Assembly: GCA_905221605.1 (NCBI GenBank)
Contig: CAJNDS010002390.1
Coordinates: 841,113 to 905,112, forward strand
DNA length: 64,000 nt
Direction: 5' to 3'
Source: Symbiodinium natans
Lineage: Eukaryota > Sar > Dinophyceae > Suessiales > Symbiodiniaceae
Part shown: piece after piece, positions 41,359 through 52,485 of the stretch
Layout of the letters: every line of letters starts with the position of its first letter
How positions within the stretch are numbered: the first letter of the stretch is position 1
The notes under the pieces: generated by a model
Seen by the model: the letters and a program-made list of their open reading frames with translations, nothing else
What the model was told of the DNA's origin: nothing
The model's database searches: none
Made by a program: the position numbers and the translations under genes

Positions 41359-42142
41359 GTAGGGTTTAGGGTTTTGGGTTTAGGGGTCAGGGTTTAGGGT
41401 CTCTTCCAATTCAGTCTTTTGTTGCTTTTTCGGGGGGTTTTAGGGTCACGTTTAGGGGTTCAGGTGGGGTGCACCTCCCAGGGGTACGGGGGGGCTCTTG
41501 GCTCCTCCTTTACGACAGATAAGATCCTAGTCAGGATGGGAGCCCACTGCAGACAGATTTCGATGGAATCCCCTGGGCCCGAAAGCCTAAGCCTTAAGCA
41601 CAACCCTGCTGGGGACTATTTACCTACAATTTCGTAGGGGCTACCCCTTGATTAGTAGGCAGAACCCATAAAGCTGTACGGAAATATTGTCTCGGTTCAG
41701 TACCGGGGCCGTAGTCCACTTCGGTATAGACATGGAGTTCTAGCGGAGACAGAGCTTGACATAAGGTCGCGTCCTAGGTGAGCAGATAGAGGCCTTGTTG
41801 TGACAGAATTACTCCCAAAGCAGTTCAAAGTTCTAGGACAGAGGAGGTCCTTTTGTTCCTTAATTTCAAGGTTTAGTTAAGACGACATTCTCATCGAGGA
41901 TTTCGCCAAACATGGGGAGTTCCAGCTGGGAGAGCACTCTGGTTAAATGAAAGTTGCACCATTTTAACAGCGGAGTCATATTGAGGTCTACAGTGGACCG
42001 ACAGCTAACTTGAAAAGCATCGAAAACCTGCAGTGGCATTTCAGTTGAGTTACATCCCTATCCTTTTGCCAACACAGGTCCTGGCTCTAAGTCGAGGTCT
42101 ACAGTAATTGAGCTATCATGGAAAGAGTACTGCTGCATAGTC

Positions 42143-42235
42143 TACCCAAGGGCTCCAATGTAGTTCCTTTTTGGGTTAGTTATAGGGGATTTTAGTATGC
42201 TACCCCAAAAAGGTACTACATAGGAGCCTTTGGGT
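42143..42235. repeat. Fold-back element, family F6
   Basis: CTACCCAAGGGCTCCAATGT and CATAGGAGCCTTTGGGTAG, core GGGTTAGTTATAGGGG unexpanded. Confidence 0.9.
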
Positions 42236-43150
42236 AGAGGTCTCAGGGGTTTCAGGGTTTCAGGGTTGAAGGCTCAGAAAGTCAACCTTGGACTCTAGGC
42301 CGCCCACCGAATTTCTTCAATCTTCCACAGAGTCCCCAAAATCCTACAGCCCTAAACCCTAAACCCTAAAACCCTGAACCCCTAAACCCCAAAGCACTAA
42401 TAGGTTAGTAAGACCTGAACCCTCAACCCTTAAACCCTGCACCAAAACTCCTGAACCCTTAAAAGCCCGAAACTCCCAAACTCCCTAACCCCTGCAGCCC
42501 TGAACCAGAAAAAGCTAAGCCCTCAACCAAAAACAGCCAGGCCCTAAACCCCGCCACCCCATTCTTCCCTTCCTTGCCTTAGTAGCTGAATGAGTACACT
42601 TTACACTTCTTGAGATACAACTCAGCAGAATCGATCAGGTTCGCGTCGGGCGACGGCAGCGGAATCTTTCGTTGTGCCGATCTCAGCTCATCCCCAGCAT
42701 TGGGGTTTTAAGGGTTTGTGGGGTTCATGGCATTCACGGGGTTTATAGGGTTTACAGCCAAGCTGGAAGTTCTCCTCCACAACAGACACGAAGAGCCAAA
42801 ATCACCTTGACGCAGATCCCCATACTCTTAAACTTAAGCCAGATTTCTACGTGGACACGGGTTTGTGCGAACCATGGCACAAAACGTGACGGACAAAATC
42901 CTTTGTGTGCTAGACTTGCATGCCGCTTTTGTTTGAAGGAAGCCGCCAGACATTATCCGTTCAGGGAGTGTATTATTGGGGAGAAGGACACAGACCAAGG
43001 TTCTAGAAGGCCTCCTACACTAAGCTTGGTGCGATGTATGGGGATTTCATGTCCCTAACCTCTATAAACCCTAAACTAGCTCATTGCGTAGGACTAGCAA
43101 GGCATGCTTGACTAGTACTCGACCCGAAGTAGGCTTCCGGTGAGGAGGGT

Positions 43151-43287
43151 CTACTTGGAGGTTCATGGTACTTAGCAACCCAACAATAACTGTACTTCTG
43201 ACCAAATTGCAACCATATTAGGGGGCTTAAGGGGCTTAGAAGTGGGTTTTTAAGTACAGTTATAACCGGTTCATAAGTACCATGAAC
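43151..43287. repeat. Fold-back element, family F3
   Basis: CTTGGAGGTTCATGGTACTT and the inverse AAGTACCATGAAC, inner AATAACTGTACTT / AAGTACAGTTATAAC. Confidence 0.85.
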
Positions 43288-43592
43288 TGGGAACAGACGA
43301 TCTTTCAAATTCTCGCACTCGCTAAGACGATTGAAGCACAAGTTCGAAGAGTTCAGAACAGGCTCTTTTGGGGTGAAGGGCTCCAAGCTAGGTCAGCACT
43401 CAGTTATTGGAACAACGAGGAGTCTGCTGGCTGATCCACTTCGTAAGTTCCTCAGCACCGACTACACACGTTTTCGAGCTTTGCCAGAACTTTCTAAGCC
43501 ATGCCTAGCTACCATCAACCATAGTCATCCAAATGGGGGCTGAGGGTTGAAAGAGAGGCGTGCGGGGTGGGGCGCGCTGAAATTGCCCTACC

Positions 43593-43627
43593 ATGGCTGC
43601 CGAAGACGAAGAAGACGAGCAGCAAGG
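43593..43627 (+). CDS. Gene B: proposed first exon
   Basis: ACCATGG context; reads MAAEDEEDEQQ, donor GTAAAC, phase 2 out into 44191 (GKRKAEADE). The same bases are also open in another frame from an AG at 43557 (RAEIALPWLPKTKKTSS), which would make it an internal exon of a longer gene. The ATG reading is preferred because it stays open through the next two exons. Confidence 0.45.
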
Positions 43628-44062
43628 GTAAACTCTTCAACCCTAAACCCTCAAGTCCTTAAACCCTAGATCCTTAAACCCGAGGCCCTAGACCCTAAAC
43701 CCCATACACATACATATGTATGTATATATATATATGTATATAGACTTGCACAGCTTGGGAGTGGGTTCCACGCCGGCGGGCGCTTTCCTGATTCCCCCTC
43801 TGTAGGTAACAATCGACGGCATGAAAATGCTACCCTAAACCCTACACCCTAAACCCTAAACCCTAAACCCTCTGGCATCCTGCCTTGAGGTCATCTTTGA
43901 AAAGATATGGGATCCTTGGGGACACGAGAATCCCTAGGTATATGAACCATAAACTAAACCCTTTTCGCGCTCATTTAGTCCCCAAGGATGGGCCAGGGTA
44001 AGTTCCATGTCACCTCGGCGGCGCGAGGTGTTCCTTTGGTACCAGAAGCCCCTAAACCCTAA

Positions 44063-44157
44063 CTACCTGGAGTCTCTGACGTAGTTCTTTTTTGGGTTAG
44101 TTGTCGGGGATTCTAGTATACTGCCCCAAAAAGGTACTACATAGGAGCCTTTAGGTA
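44063..44157. repeat. Fold-back element, family F6 (unexpanded)
   Basis: CTACCTGGAGTCTCTGACGT and CATAGGAGCCTTTAGGTA. Closest relative of the telomere-expanded copy at 14243. Confidence 0.9.
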
Positions 44158-44190
44158 AACCCTAACTCCCCAAACCCCTTGGTCCCCCAG

Positions 44191-44271
44191 GAAAAGGAAG
44201 GCCGAAGCAGACGAGGTGACGCCAGCCTCTTCGACGCCCTGGGCTCCCTCACGGATGCCGCGCTCGTGGAG
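44191..44271 (+). CDS. Gene B exon
   Basis: Acceptor CCCCCAG, donor GTCCTT. In the path from 43627 it reads KRKAEADEVTPASSTPWAPS. A phase-0 reading (SLFDALGSLTDAALVE) is equally open with high GC3 and would link to an acceptor at 44525. Definitely exon-like; the frame is not settled. Confidence 0.6.
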
Positions 44272-44410
44272 GTCCTTGGTTCAGGTTCTTCAGGGTTCAC
44301 AGGGTTTACAGTGTTCACACAGTTTACAGGGTTTGCAGGGTTTGCTTGGTTTACAGGGCTTGCAGAGGTTTACAGGGGTTTACAGGGTTTGCAGTGGGTT
44401 TAGGGTCAGG
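44272..44410 (+). repeat. GGGTTTACA/GGGTTTGCA array
   Basis: 9-mer variant of the telomeric unit immediately after the donor; not TTTAGGG itself. Confidence 0.85.
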
Positions 44411-44518
44411 GTCCCGTTCTACCTCGTAAGGTAGCCCACAACCAGCAGGTTTTGGGATCTTAAGTCAAAACCTTAACAAGCCCAAAGCCCTACGTTGACG
44501 AAGTTGGGACATCCCCAG

Positions 44519-44585
44519 CTGTCAGGTCAACGTTACTGCCTTGAGACTCGTCTGCCAAGAGATTCTACGCATGCAGGGCTTCGAG
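44519..44585 (+). CDS. Gene B exon
   Basis: Acceptor CATCCCCAG, donor GTCGTT. Reads CQVNVTALRLVCQEILRMQG then FE. Phase 2 in, 0 out. Confidence 0.58.
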
Positions 44586-44667
44586 GTCGTTGCCCTCTAG
44601 CTCAAAGTTTCAAAAATTGCAGCGTTTAGGGACCCCATTGTTTTTTTGTTTGTTTGGGGGGGGGGGG

Positions 44668-44735
44668 GGGGGTCCCCTTATTATTCCCTTTTAAACCAAA
44701 AAGGGTACCCTTTTTATACCTAGGCTACTCTTGGG
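44668..44735. repeat. Fold-back element, family F5 (partial)
   Basis: GGTCCCCTTATTATTCCC at left and CCTAGGCTACTCTTGGGT at right, after a G-run. Confidence 0.7.
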
Positions 44736-45078
44736 TTTAGGGAGGAGGGTTTAGGGATGTGGGGATCAGGGTTTCGGGTTTTGAGCCCAGGGCCCTTTGT
44801 AAGCTCCAAATCCGTTTAGGGTTTAGGGTTTTTGGGTCTGGTGGCTAGAAAAGCCTTGACCCCAAACAAACCCCTCGCGGGGGGGCACAGAAGAGCAGAC
44901 TGGACCTTGCAAGAAATAAGTACCAGTTACAAAGCTAAGTCCTCTAAGCTCCCTGAGCCCTATCGACCCTTAACTGATAGAAAACCCTCAACCCTAAACC
45001 CGGGAAACCTGAACCCCTGCGCTCAGTGTTTCAGAGGCGCTTAGGGTGTAGGATGTCGGGTTATTTTATCACCTGCAG

Positions 45079-45115
45079 CAAGTTAACTTCTCGGCTCTCT
45101 TGCTTGGAGTGGCTG
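45079..45115 (+). CDS. Gene B exon (probable)
   Basis: Acceptor ACCTGCAG, donor GTCAGAG. Phase 0 reading QVNFSALLLGVA; another frame reads SKLTSRLSCLEWL. Splice sites are good. Confidence 0.48.
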
Positions 45116-47756
45116 GTCAGAGCTGAAGACCTCCACAACCCTGAGCCCTGTAAACTCAAAATCCTGTACACCCCCTTCATCCCTAAACCCCCAAACCCCA
45201 ACTCCTTAAACCCTCACCCCCATAATCCATTCCCCCTAATATTAATACCCCCTAATACAAAAAAAAAAAAACCGGCCCCAAATACCGATCCCGGGTCTGT
45301 CCCTATTAAAACCTCTACAGAGTTAGGGGGGGATTAGGGGGGGTGGAGGCCCTAAACCCTAAACCCTAAACCCCAACCCTAAACCCTAAAACCCTCGACC
45401 CTAAACCTAACTAAACCCTAACCCTGACCCCTCTCACAAGGCTGCAAGGCTCTGACTGTTTTTGCCGGACTGTCTGTTCCGTGCTTGTCTGCCTGGCTTT
45501 CAGTCAGGCCTGCTCTGGGCGGCCTGACTGGCAGCCTTGTCTGAACAGCTAAGGGGTTTAGGGTTTACAGTTAAGGGTTTAGGGTTTACAGTTTAGGGTT
45601 TACGGTTTAGTAGGGTTCAATTAGGGTTTAGGGTTTAGGGTAATGAATAATAGGGTCTATTTGGGGCTTCAGACTAAAGGGTTCTGGCTGCCAGACTGGC
45701 TTTAAAACAAGTGCCCTTTTGGGTCTGTCTGTCTGCTGGTGGCCGGCTCTTGTTTTTTGGAGGGCTACGACAGGTCTGAGGAAATCCATTAGGGGGCTGA
45801 CTATTTAGGTACTTAATTATTTTAAACCGAAAAGGAACTCGAGCCGGCCACTAGCTGACTGTCTGTCCTGGGGGCTGAAAAAAACGTGCCTTAAAGGCTT
45901 CAGGATCTCTCTGTCTGCCTGTGACCGGCTGTAACAGTTCAGTTAGGGTCTAGGGCTACTTTTGGGGCTTAATTAATCCCTTGTCACTGGCTGACTGACT
46001 GCCTGACTATGTCAGGGCCTGAAGCACAGGAGCAACCACGAAAACGGGGGCCCGGCCTGCCTCAAGCGAGCCCCCCAGTCTGTCACCCTCAGTGTCTGGC
46101 CTGCTTCCGTCTGCCTGGCAGAGGGCATCCTAAACCCTAAACCCTAAGTCCTAAACCCTAAACCCTGAGAAAACCCTAAGGGGTTTGGGCTGGTTGCAGT
46201 AGGCTGGCTGCCTGGCTGTCCTCTGCGAAGCCACACCAGGCTGTTTGGCTTCTGGGGTCTAACTGGCTAATTACTTGACTGGGCTCTCCTGTCTGTCTCG
46301 GCACTTGCGGACCCCGTGGAGCTCCTTGTTCGCGTCCCTGAGGCTTTCCTGCCCAGAGACCCTTAACCCCTAATTAAACCCTACCCACTAAACGCGCACT
46401 GTCTGTTCTGTTCTGTGCCTGGATAGCCTCAAGCAGGCTGTTCTGCCTGGCTAGCTCCTCTCGGAGCTGCTCCAGCACGTCCTGGCCAGGCGTTTGGGGG
46501 TTTGGGCTTTCGGGCTGGGGGTGGTTTGGGCCTGTCTGTCTGGCGCCGTCTGGAGGTTCTCTGGCACCGTCTCGAGGCCGGCCATCTGTTTTTCTGCTGT
46601 GGCTCCGAGCTGGGGATGGGGCTGAGGGGCCTGGCCTGCTCGGAGTCTGGAGTCTGGGGGACAGGGTGCTGACTGACTGCAAAGGCTGCGACTGGGCCAA
46701 ACCCTAAACCCTAAACCCGAGGCCCTAAAACCCGAACAACAAAGCTGCAAGGCTCTGACTGTTTTTGCTGCCAGAGGCCTGCCTGTGCCAGACTGTCTTT
46801 TCTGAAAGCTAGACGTCTTGGCCTTCGGGTTTAAGGAGGGTTTCGGGACTAGGGCTCTAGCTGCCTCGCTGGCAGGAGTGGGTGTCTGAAAGCTGGAGGG
46901 GCGCTTCAGACCCCTCTCTCTGCTGAGCTCAGGAGTCTCAAGCTCCTGTGAGGGCTGCGACCTCACTGCTGGGCTGATGTGAGGTTTCTTGCGAGCTGCG
47001 AACTCTGTCTTGCTGAAGGTTGCGAGCTGTCTGCAAGACTCTCTCTCTCGAGATCGGGCACCTCTCTCTTGCGAGGCTGCGAACTCTGTGTTTGCGAAGG
47101 CTGCGAGCTCTCTCTGTGCCTTCTGCCCCCAGCCTGGCAGCAAGCTCTCTTCTTGTGACCAGAGCTGTCAGCAACTCGGTCTGCTTCACCAAGGCCTCGA
47201 CGAGGGCGTCCTGGCTGCTTTCGGGCGAATTAATTAGGTTGCCTCTGACTCAGACAGTGTGAACCTCGTTGTCTGCAACCTCGGTCTGGTCGCTGGCCAT
47301 GCTGCACACAGCCTCTCAATGCAGCTGGTCTTCCCTACCTTGCTTGAACTGTCATTCACTTAAACACGTCTGATCTCTCTGGTCTGGGTCTGCAGACCGG
47401 CTGGGTCAGGCTTAAGCCCAGGCTTGGCTGCTGAGCCAGCATGCTACAATAAGGACGGGCTGGTTTCTCGGACAAACGATAAGAACCCCCCATAACACTA
47501 AAAACCCTTCGAAGGTTTTTATACAAGGGGGGGGGCCTTTTATATTAGGGGGAACGGATTAACCCTAAACCCCTAGCCCCCACCCGTAAACCCCCAAACC
47601 CCCAACCCCTTAACCTAACCCTGCAACCCCTAACCCCCAACCCCCTAACTCCTAAACCCTAAACCCCAAACCCCAAACCCTAAACCCTAAACCCCAAACC
47701 CTAAACCCTAAACCCCAAACCTTACAAACCCAAGGCAGCGCGAGGACGGCGCGCAG
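45116..47756. other. Intron block with TCTG-rich island
   Basis: CCCTAAA at 45350-45420, then 45440-47440 is unusual: degenerate CTGTCTGCCTGGCTG-type repeats mixed with GCTGCAAGGCTCTGACTG (45440 and 46745), plus minus-strand open frames. F-type fold-backs absent. CCCTAAA/CCCCAAA at 47648-47725 before the next acceptor. Confidence 0.5.
46374..47192 (-). other. Minus-strand open region, possible decayed element
   Basis: Overlapping minus-strand frames. One (47143 to 46451) contains an internal near-repeat ELAAFANTEFAAS / QLATFSKTEFAAR. Another (46700 to 46374) ends in EQLREELARQNSLLEAIQA, coiled-coil-like. Gln/Pro/Ser/Arg-rich. May be the 5' part of a retroelement ORF or a low-complexity artefact. 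No RT, integrase or transposase motif seen. Confidence 0.3.
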
Positions 47757-47802
47757 GGTGGGGGAGGAGGAGGCGGAGACTCCGTGGACTCCGCGGTGCA
47801 AG
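47757..47802 (+). CDS. Gene B exon (possible)
   Basis: Acceptor GCGCAG, donor GTGCGC. Reads a Gly run then DSVDSAVQ. CCCTAAA before and TTTAGGG after, but the phase to 45115 does not match. Confidence 0.38.
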
Positions 47803-48269
47803 GTGCGCCGGGTTCGGGCTTCGACTTTAGGGTTTAGGGTTAGGGTTTCGGGTTTAGGGTTTAGGGTTTAGGCTCTAGGGTTTCGGGTACTAAAGGTGTT
47901 CCCCTATGGTCCCTTTATAGATGTTCTATAATGCCCCCCCCCCCCCCCCCCCCAAAATCCTATTCTAGTTATTAAGGCCCCTCTAGTATTCAGTTAGGGT
48001 CGGGTCGTGGAAGGGGTTGCTTTGCCTGGGTGGTCCCAGCTAGAGGGTTTCAGTATTCTCACTTCATGCTAACAGTAAAGGTACTGAGATTTTGGTCTCT
48101 ATCTTCACGAGTTTAGAATAATCCGCTATCATAGGGTCTCAAGGTGTTATGGGTGCTGCGGCTGGACTGGTCTCCAAGCCGGCTAGCATCTCAAGACATG
48201 AAGACTCAGCCCCAGATCAACCATTAACAAGAGCTAAAGAGATAGTTGTTCGCACAAGCCCCTTATCAG

Positions 48270-48510
48270 TATTTCTGCGGTAAGTTCACGTGCGCGCAGC
48301 AGTTAATAATAATAATGATGATGATAATACCAATGTTACTACTACTAGTAATAATAATGATGATAATAATGATACTGATAATGATAATACCAATGTTACT
48401 ACTACTGTTGTAGGGGGTTTTAGTGAGAGGTTTTCCTGGGCTTCGAGGTTGGGGACCGCAACACCGCAAAGCCTCGCCAATGTCGCAGCGTGATCCTAAC
48501 CACTACAGGA
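48270..48510 (-). repeat. Candidate tRNA-derived SINE with trinucleotide tail
   Basis: Minus strand 48510-48434 is a 77-base unit with TCCTG/CAGGA ends, a perfect A-box-like TAGTGGTTAGGATCA and a poor B-box (ACCTCGAAGCC). It is followed by a degenerate ATT/GTA trinucleotide tail (48425-48300). The tRNA cloverleaf is not complete, so this is not a functional tRNA. Confidence 0.45.
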
Positions 48511-48511
48511 G

Positions 48512-48652
48512 AACCCTAAACCCTAAACCCTAAACCCTAAACCCTAAACCCTAAACCCTAAACCCTAAACCCTAAACCCTAAACCCTAAACCCTAAACCC
48601 TAAACCCTAAACCCTAAACCCTAAACCCTAAACCCTAAACCCTAAACCCTAA
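48512..48652 (-). repeat. Telomeric array CCCTAAA, longest perfect run
   Basis: About twenty uninterrupted CCCTAAA units directly next to the SINE-like unit. Confidence 0.97.
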
Positions 48653-48751
48653 CCACCATTAGGGTTTGATGTTGGAGACTTGGATGCTGGTGCAGGACTC
48701 CGTAAAACCCAAAACCCTAGATCACTTTGGACTGCTTCCGACAAAATTGCG

Positions 48752-48828
48752 GACCCAGAGTGGGCCCTTGCATGTTCCGTTTGTTAGGGGGTTCCCTTCG
48801 AAGCCCCTTCCTAGGCTACTCTTGGGTC
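48752..48828. repeat. Fold-back element, family F5
   Basis: GGACCCAGAGTGGGCCCTTG and CTAGGCTACTCTTGGGTC; loop TTGTTAGGGGGTTCCC unexpanded. Confidence 0.82.
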
Positions 48829-48954
48829 ACCGAAAAACCCCAAACCCCAAACCCCCAACCCCAAACCCCAAACCCCAAACCCCAACCCTGAACCCTGAAC
48901 CCTTTGGGTTTCTTAGGCTGCTCTTGGGTCTCGGATGTGTAGAGAGAGCCCCCT

Positions 48955-50014
48955 AAACCCTAAACCCTAAGCCCTAAACCCTAAACCCTATAACCCTAAA
49001 CCCTTTTTTTCTCAAAGGATCGCCACAGCAGGGCTCGCTGGGTGCAGGGCTGGTAGGGGTTCAGGGTTGAGGGTTTCGGGTATATAGGGTTTAGGGTTTA
49101 GGGTTTAGGGTTTAGGGTTTTGGGTTTAGGGTTTAGGGTTTAGGAAGGTTTCAGGGTACAGTAGTCGCTGCCATGAGGCACTGACTGTGCTGCTGTTTGT
49201 CCCGGATTCTTCGACGTAGTCCGGATCTCGGTTTGTTTGCTCCCCCTCAATGGCTCCACTGCGTACTCAGGGGGTCCACTGAAAATGCCAGTCGTACGGA
49301 AGTAGGTACCAAAAACTGCCAAAAAACACTAATCGCTTCGGCGCAGACGAATTGCGGGGGACTTAAAATCGAACCCCCCGGGACGGTGCAGGGCAGGGAA
49401 CCCCCCCCGAAACCCTAAAGAACACCCCCTATGGCACCTTTTCCCTTCCCAAACTCCCCTTGTAAGACCTGCCAACCCGAAAACCTCAACACACCCCTGG
49501 AGTCCAAAAAGCGCGGTAGTCACAGGGTTCTTAACGGAGGGGGGTTCAAGGGGGGTATATAACCCAAGGTTTCCCCTAGAGTTCCCTACTACTCCCTAAG
49601 GCGCCCTAAGCTTCCCTAAGGTTCCTCGTCGGGTTCTAAGTGGGATAAGTGGGATAACTATAGTTATAAGTGTCAGAACCTTATTTAGGGTTCATCTAGC
49701 ACTACCTAAAACCACCCATGAACCTTCAAGTAAAACGCACTAAACTCCAAGCCCTAAACCTAAACCCTTGCCTTGTATACCCCAAACTCCCCAACACCTG
49801 AACCCCGATTTAAACCCGAGGCCCGGCAACGGCAACGCCTACACCTCTCAACCCTGGACTCCATGAAAGTTGGGCTCCAAAACTGTAGACCCCTGAAGCC
49901 TCCGCTGAAGGCCCTCAAATCTAATCCTAAACCCTAAACCCTCAACCCTAAACCCCAAACCCTAAACCCTAAACCCCAAACCCTAAACCGCAAACCCCAA
50001 CTCTCCCCTGCCAG
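48955..50014. other. Intron sequence
   Basis: CCCTAAA 48955-49005, TTTAGGG 49085-49143, fold-back F2 at 49526-49640, half F3 at 49660-49735, CCCTAAA 49925-49990 before the acceptor. Open frames at 49140-49523 have no exon features. Confidence 0.5.
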
Positions 50015-50076
50015 CTCTGCTTCGTGTCTCATTCCTGCTGGGAACAGCTGGGATGGATGGCACTCGCGGCCGCCCT
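50015..50076 (+). CDS. Gene B exon with FVSHSCW motif
   Basis: Acceptor CTGCCAG, GC donor at 50077. Reads LCFVSHSCWEQLGWMALAAA. Phase 0 in, 2 out, joined to YWVEHQ at 50981. Confidence 0.6.
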
Positions 50077-50563
50077 GCGCACTTTTCCTTAAGGATTTAG
50101 GGTTTAGGGTTCAGGGTTTAAGGTTTAGGGTTTAGGGTTTAGGGATTATCTAAGTTGTGCTTTGGGACGTTTAACGATTTTCCTTGTTTCGGTTTACGAG
50201 GCCCCCCCCCCCTCCGCCCCCATACAGTCATATTTTGTTTTCATAGGCTGGACGGCCAACTCAGTTATGAGTTTGGGGTGTTCGGGTGTTGGAACCCTTC
50301 TCATGGGGGTCTCTGCTGCTTTCTTTAGGGTGGGGAGGGGGCGATACCTCAACCCCAAACCCTAAGCCCCAAACCCCAAACCCCAAACCCTAAGAGGTGT
50401 TGGCTGCACTTCAGTTCCAGCACTGTTGGTATCCTCTGGGGTTTAGGGTTTTACCCGAAACCCTACACACTTCGGACAACCCAAACCCCTATGAACCCTA
50501 TAAATTCCTGGGTGCTTTAGGGTTTAGGGTTTAGGGTTTTGGGTTTAGGGTTTAGGCCTACTA

Positions 50564-50670
50564 GGACGCAGAGTAGACCCTTGTTCCGTTTTTTGTCAGG
50601 GCTTAGGTTCCCTTAGGAGCCCCTCTAAACCAAGAAGCGCACCCCTCTTATTCTCAAGGTCGCTCTTCTG
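50564..50670. repeat. Fold-back element, family F5
   Basis: GGACGCAGAGTAGACCCTTG and CTTATTCTCAAGGTCGCTC, with loop GTCAGGGCTTAGGTTCCC. Confidence 0.7.
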
Positions 50671-50851
50671 GAAACGTATCAACCCTCTGCATCCGACCCG
50701 AAGCCCTGAAACTCCTGGAGCATGGAGTCTAACCTAGGGTTTAGTGTTTAGGGTTTAGGGTTTAGGGGTTTAGGGTTTAGGGTTTCGGGTTTTTAGGGAA
50801 GGCTCCATCAGCCCTATATGGCGACCCCTATTTCCCTACAAAGCCTATGAC

Positions 50852-50953
50852 TTGGGACGTTCCCCCTTATACTCGCAGTCCTTAATGAGGATTCTAGTAC
50901 CCCCTATGAGAATCCCTATGAAGGACACTGTTAGTATAAGGGGCAACAGCCCA
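50852..50953. repeat. Fold-back element, family F1
   Basis: TTGGGACGTTCCCCCTTATA and TAGTATAAGGGGCAACAGCC, inner AGTCCTTAATGAGGATT / AATCCCTATGAAGGACACT. Confidence 0.87.
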
Positions 50954-50980
50954 GCCTATGAACCTTCTGAAGCCGTACAG

Positions 50981-51029
50981 CTACTGGGTCGAGCACCAGC
51001 CCTGTCCACCCAGCTTTGGGAGCCTCGGT
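50981..51029 (+). CDS. Gene B exon
   Basis: Acceptor CCGTACAG, donor GTGCTC. Reads YWVEHQPCPPSFGSLG in the phase given by 50076. Phase 0 out. Confidence 0.55.
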
Positions 51030-51067
51030 GTGCTCTGAGTCCACAAGAAGGGGCTGGAGCTCAGAAG

Positions 51068-51502
51068 CCCTAAACCCTAAAGCCTAAACCCTAACCCCTA
51101 AACCCTAAACCCTAAACCCTAACCCCTAACCCCTAACCCCTAAACCCTAAACCCTAAACCCTAAACCAGAAGAGAAGATCATGTCGACGCCTTGTAGACG
51201 CGCCATGTGGAAAAGGATAAAGGAACTGATAACCCTGCGACCGAAAGCTACCCGAAGACACTGCCAGTTGAGCTTCGGAAGCCGAACTTCTCGTGTACAA
51301 AAGTGGTTGGGGCCCAGCAGGCAGACACCCCATGGACCTTCTGAAACCCCATGAACCCTCAAAACCCCTATAAGTCCTTAAGACCTCTATAAATCCGATG
51401 AACCCTGAAAACGCCATTCACACTAAAAAGCCCTAAAATCCCTATGAACCCTTTAAACTCATTCAACCCTAGAAGCCCTCCATCAGCCCTACAAGACGGC
51501 AG
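51068..51502. other. Intron, CCCTAAA array and CCCTATGAA repeats
   Basis: CCCTAAA/CCCCTAA at 51068-51170, then loosely repeated ACCCCTATAAG/CCCTATGAACC up to 51480. Minus-strand open frames across it have no support. Confidence 0.55.
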
Positions 51503-51571
51503 CCCAGCCAGGTCGTGTTGGTGCTTGTGCTTGCCTACGCCTGTTGCACCGCGCTTGGCCTTGCCCCATTT
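51503..51571 (+). CDS. Gene B exon, hydrophobic helix
   Basis: Acceptor ACGGCAG (or GCCCAG at 51507), GT donor at 51572 or 51575. Reads PSQVVLVLVLAYACCTALG then LAPF, a likely membrane-spanning helix. Phase 0 throughout. Confidence 0.58.
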
Positions 51572-52029
51572 GTGGTTATTTAGGGTAGTTGGAGTTTAGG
51601 GTTTAGGGTTTGGGGTTTGGGGTTTGGAGTTTGGGGTTTGGAGTTTGGGGTTTGGGGTTTGGGGTTTGGGGTTTGTAGGTTAGGGTTTAGGGTTCAGGGT
51701 GGTTCTCAGTGACCCTGAAAATGAACATGCCTTACAGAAGGGGTGACGGACTCTAAATGGGTTCTTTCCAGACCTTCTTTAGTTTAGGCGGTTTAGGGTT
51801 GAGTGGGGCGTCATGTTTGATTGAGTGTGTGTGGGCGTTGCACCATAAGTCCTCAAGTGGAGATGGGGGGGCGGGCGAAGGCAGTTTGAGGGGGAGGAGG
51901 GGGGCATGGGTGCGGGGCCCCTAAATCCTCGTCCCTAAACCCCAAACCCTAAACCCTAAATTCCAAACCCGAAATCCTAAACCCTAAACTCTGTTCAGTG
52001 TTGAGGCGTTCTATCCTTTGTGCGCGCAG

Positions 52030-52064
52030 GATATTCAAGAGCGCCAGTACCGGTTCTTTTTAGG
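52030..52064 (+). CDS. Gene B exon
   Basis: Acceptor GCGCGCAG, donor GTGTTT. Reads DIQERQYRFFL. Ends in phase 2, not matching 52459, so another small exon is probably missing. Confidence 0.5.
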
Positions 52065-52227
52065 GTGTTTTTCGGGCGTTCAGGGTTTAGGGCTTTTCAG
52101 GGTTTAGGGTGGAAGGGTCATCCTTTCACCCCCAAGCACCAAACCCCATTCATCATTCAAAGACGTAGCTTCGCATGTGCCCAGCAAGTGATTCTAATCC
52201 GGGCCCAGAATAATGGTATAATACCAG

Positions 52228-52306
52228 GACCCAGCGTAGGCCCTTATTCCCCCTTGGGGGGGTTTTAGGTTTCCCCATATAAGCCCTTTCTAGGTGACTC
52301 TTGCGT
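52228..52306. repeat. Fold-back element, family F5
   Basis: GGACCCAGCGTAGGCCCTTA and TTCTAGGTGACTCTTGCGTC; loop GGTTTTAGGTTTCCCC. Confidence 0.75.
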
Positions 52307-52458
52307 CAGTATACTATTACATTACCATGTTAGCATTTCATGATACCAGTGTCGTTCAAAATACGTAGGTCTCTAATGAACTCATGTATGCCTGGGGTTT
52401 CGGGTTTATGGTGAACGTGCTTTGCTAGACTTTGGTACTCGCTTTTGTGTGTTTGCAG

Positions 52459-52485
52459 GGAAAGGGCAAATCAAAGTTTGCCGAC
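52459..52485 (+). CDS. Gene B micro-exon
   Basis: 27 nt (GKGKSKFAD) between TGTGTTTGCAG and GTGTAA. Starts the phase-0 run continuing at 53136, 54577 and 55558. Confidence 0.5.

Larger units (their letters stand above)
41359..43557. other. Long repeat-poor stretch
   Basis: 41640-42130 is unique sequence with no ORF. F6 fold-back at 42143-42235. An open frame at 42672-43058 contains CARLACRFCLKEAARHYPFR, a cysteine-rich patch of unknown value. F3 fold-back at 43151-43287. May be the boundary between genes A and B. Confidence 0.45.

Noticed and set aside
42672-43058. Zinc-finger protein from the Cys-rich open frame
   Set aside because: The cysteine spacing does not match a known finger, there is no splice context and codon use is unlike the exons.
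48286-48493. Asn/Asp-rich and Leu/Ser/Val-rich frames
   Set aside because: Trinucleotide AAT/GAT tail of the SINE-like unit.
48434-48510. Functional tRNA gene on the minus strand
   Set aside because: The acceptor stem pairs over only five bases, the T-arm does not fold and the B-box is poor; better seen as a SINE head.
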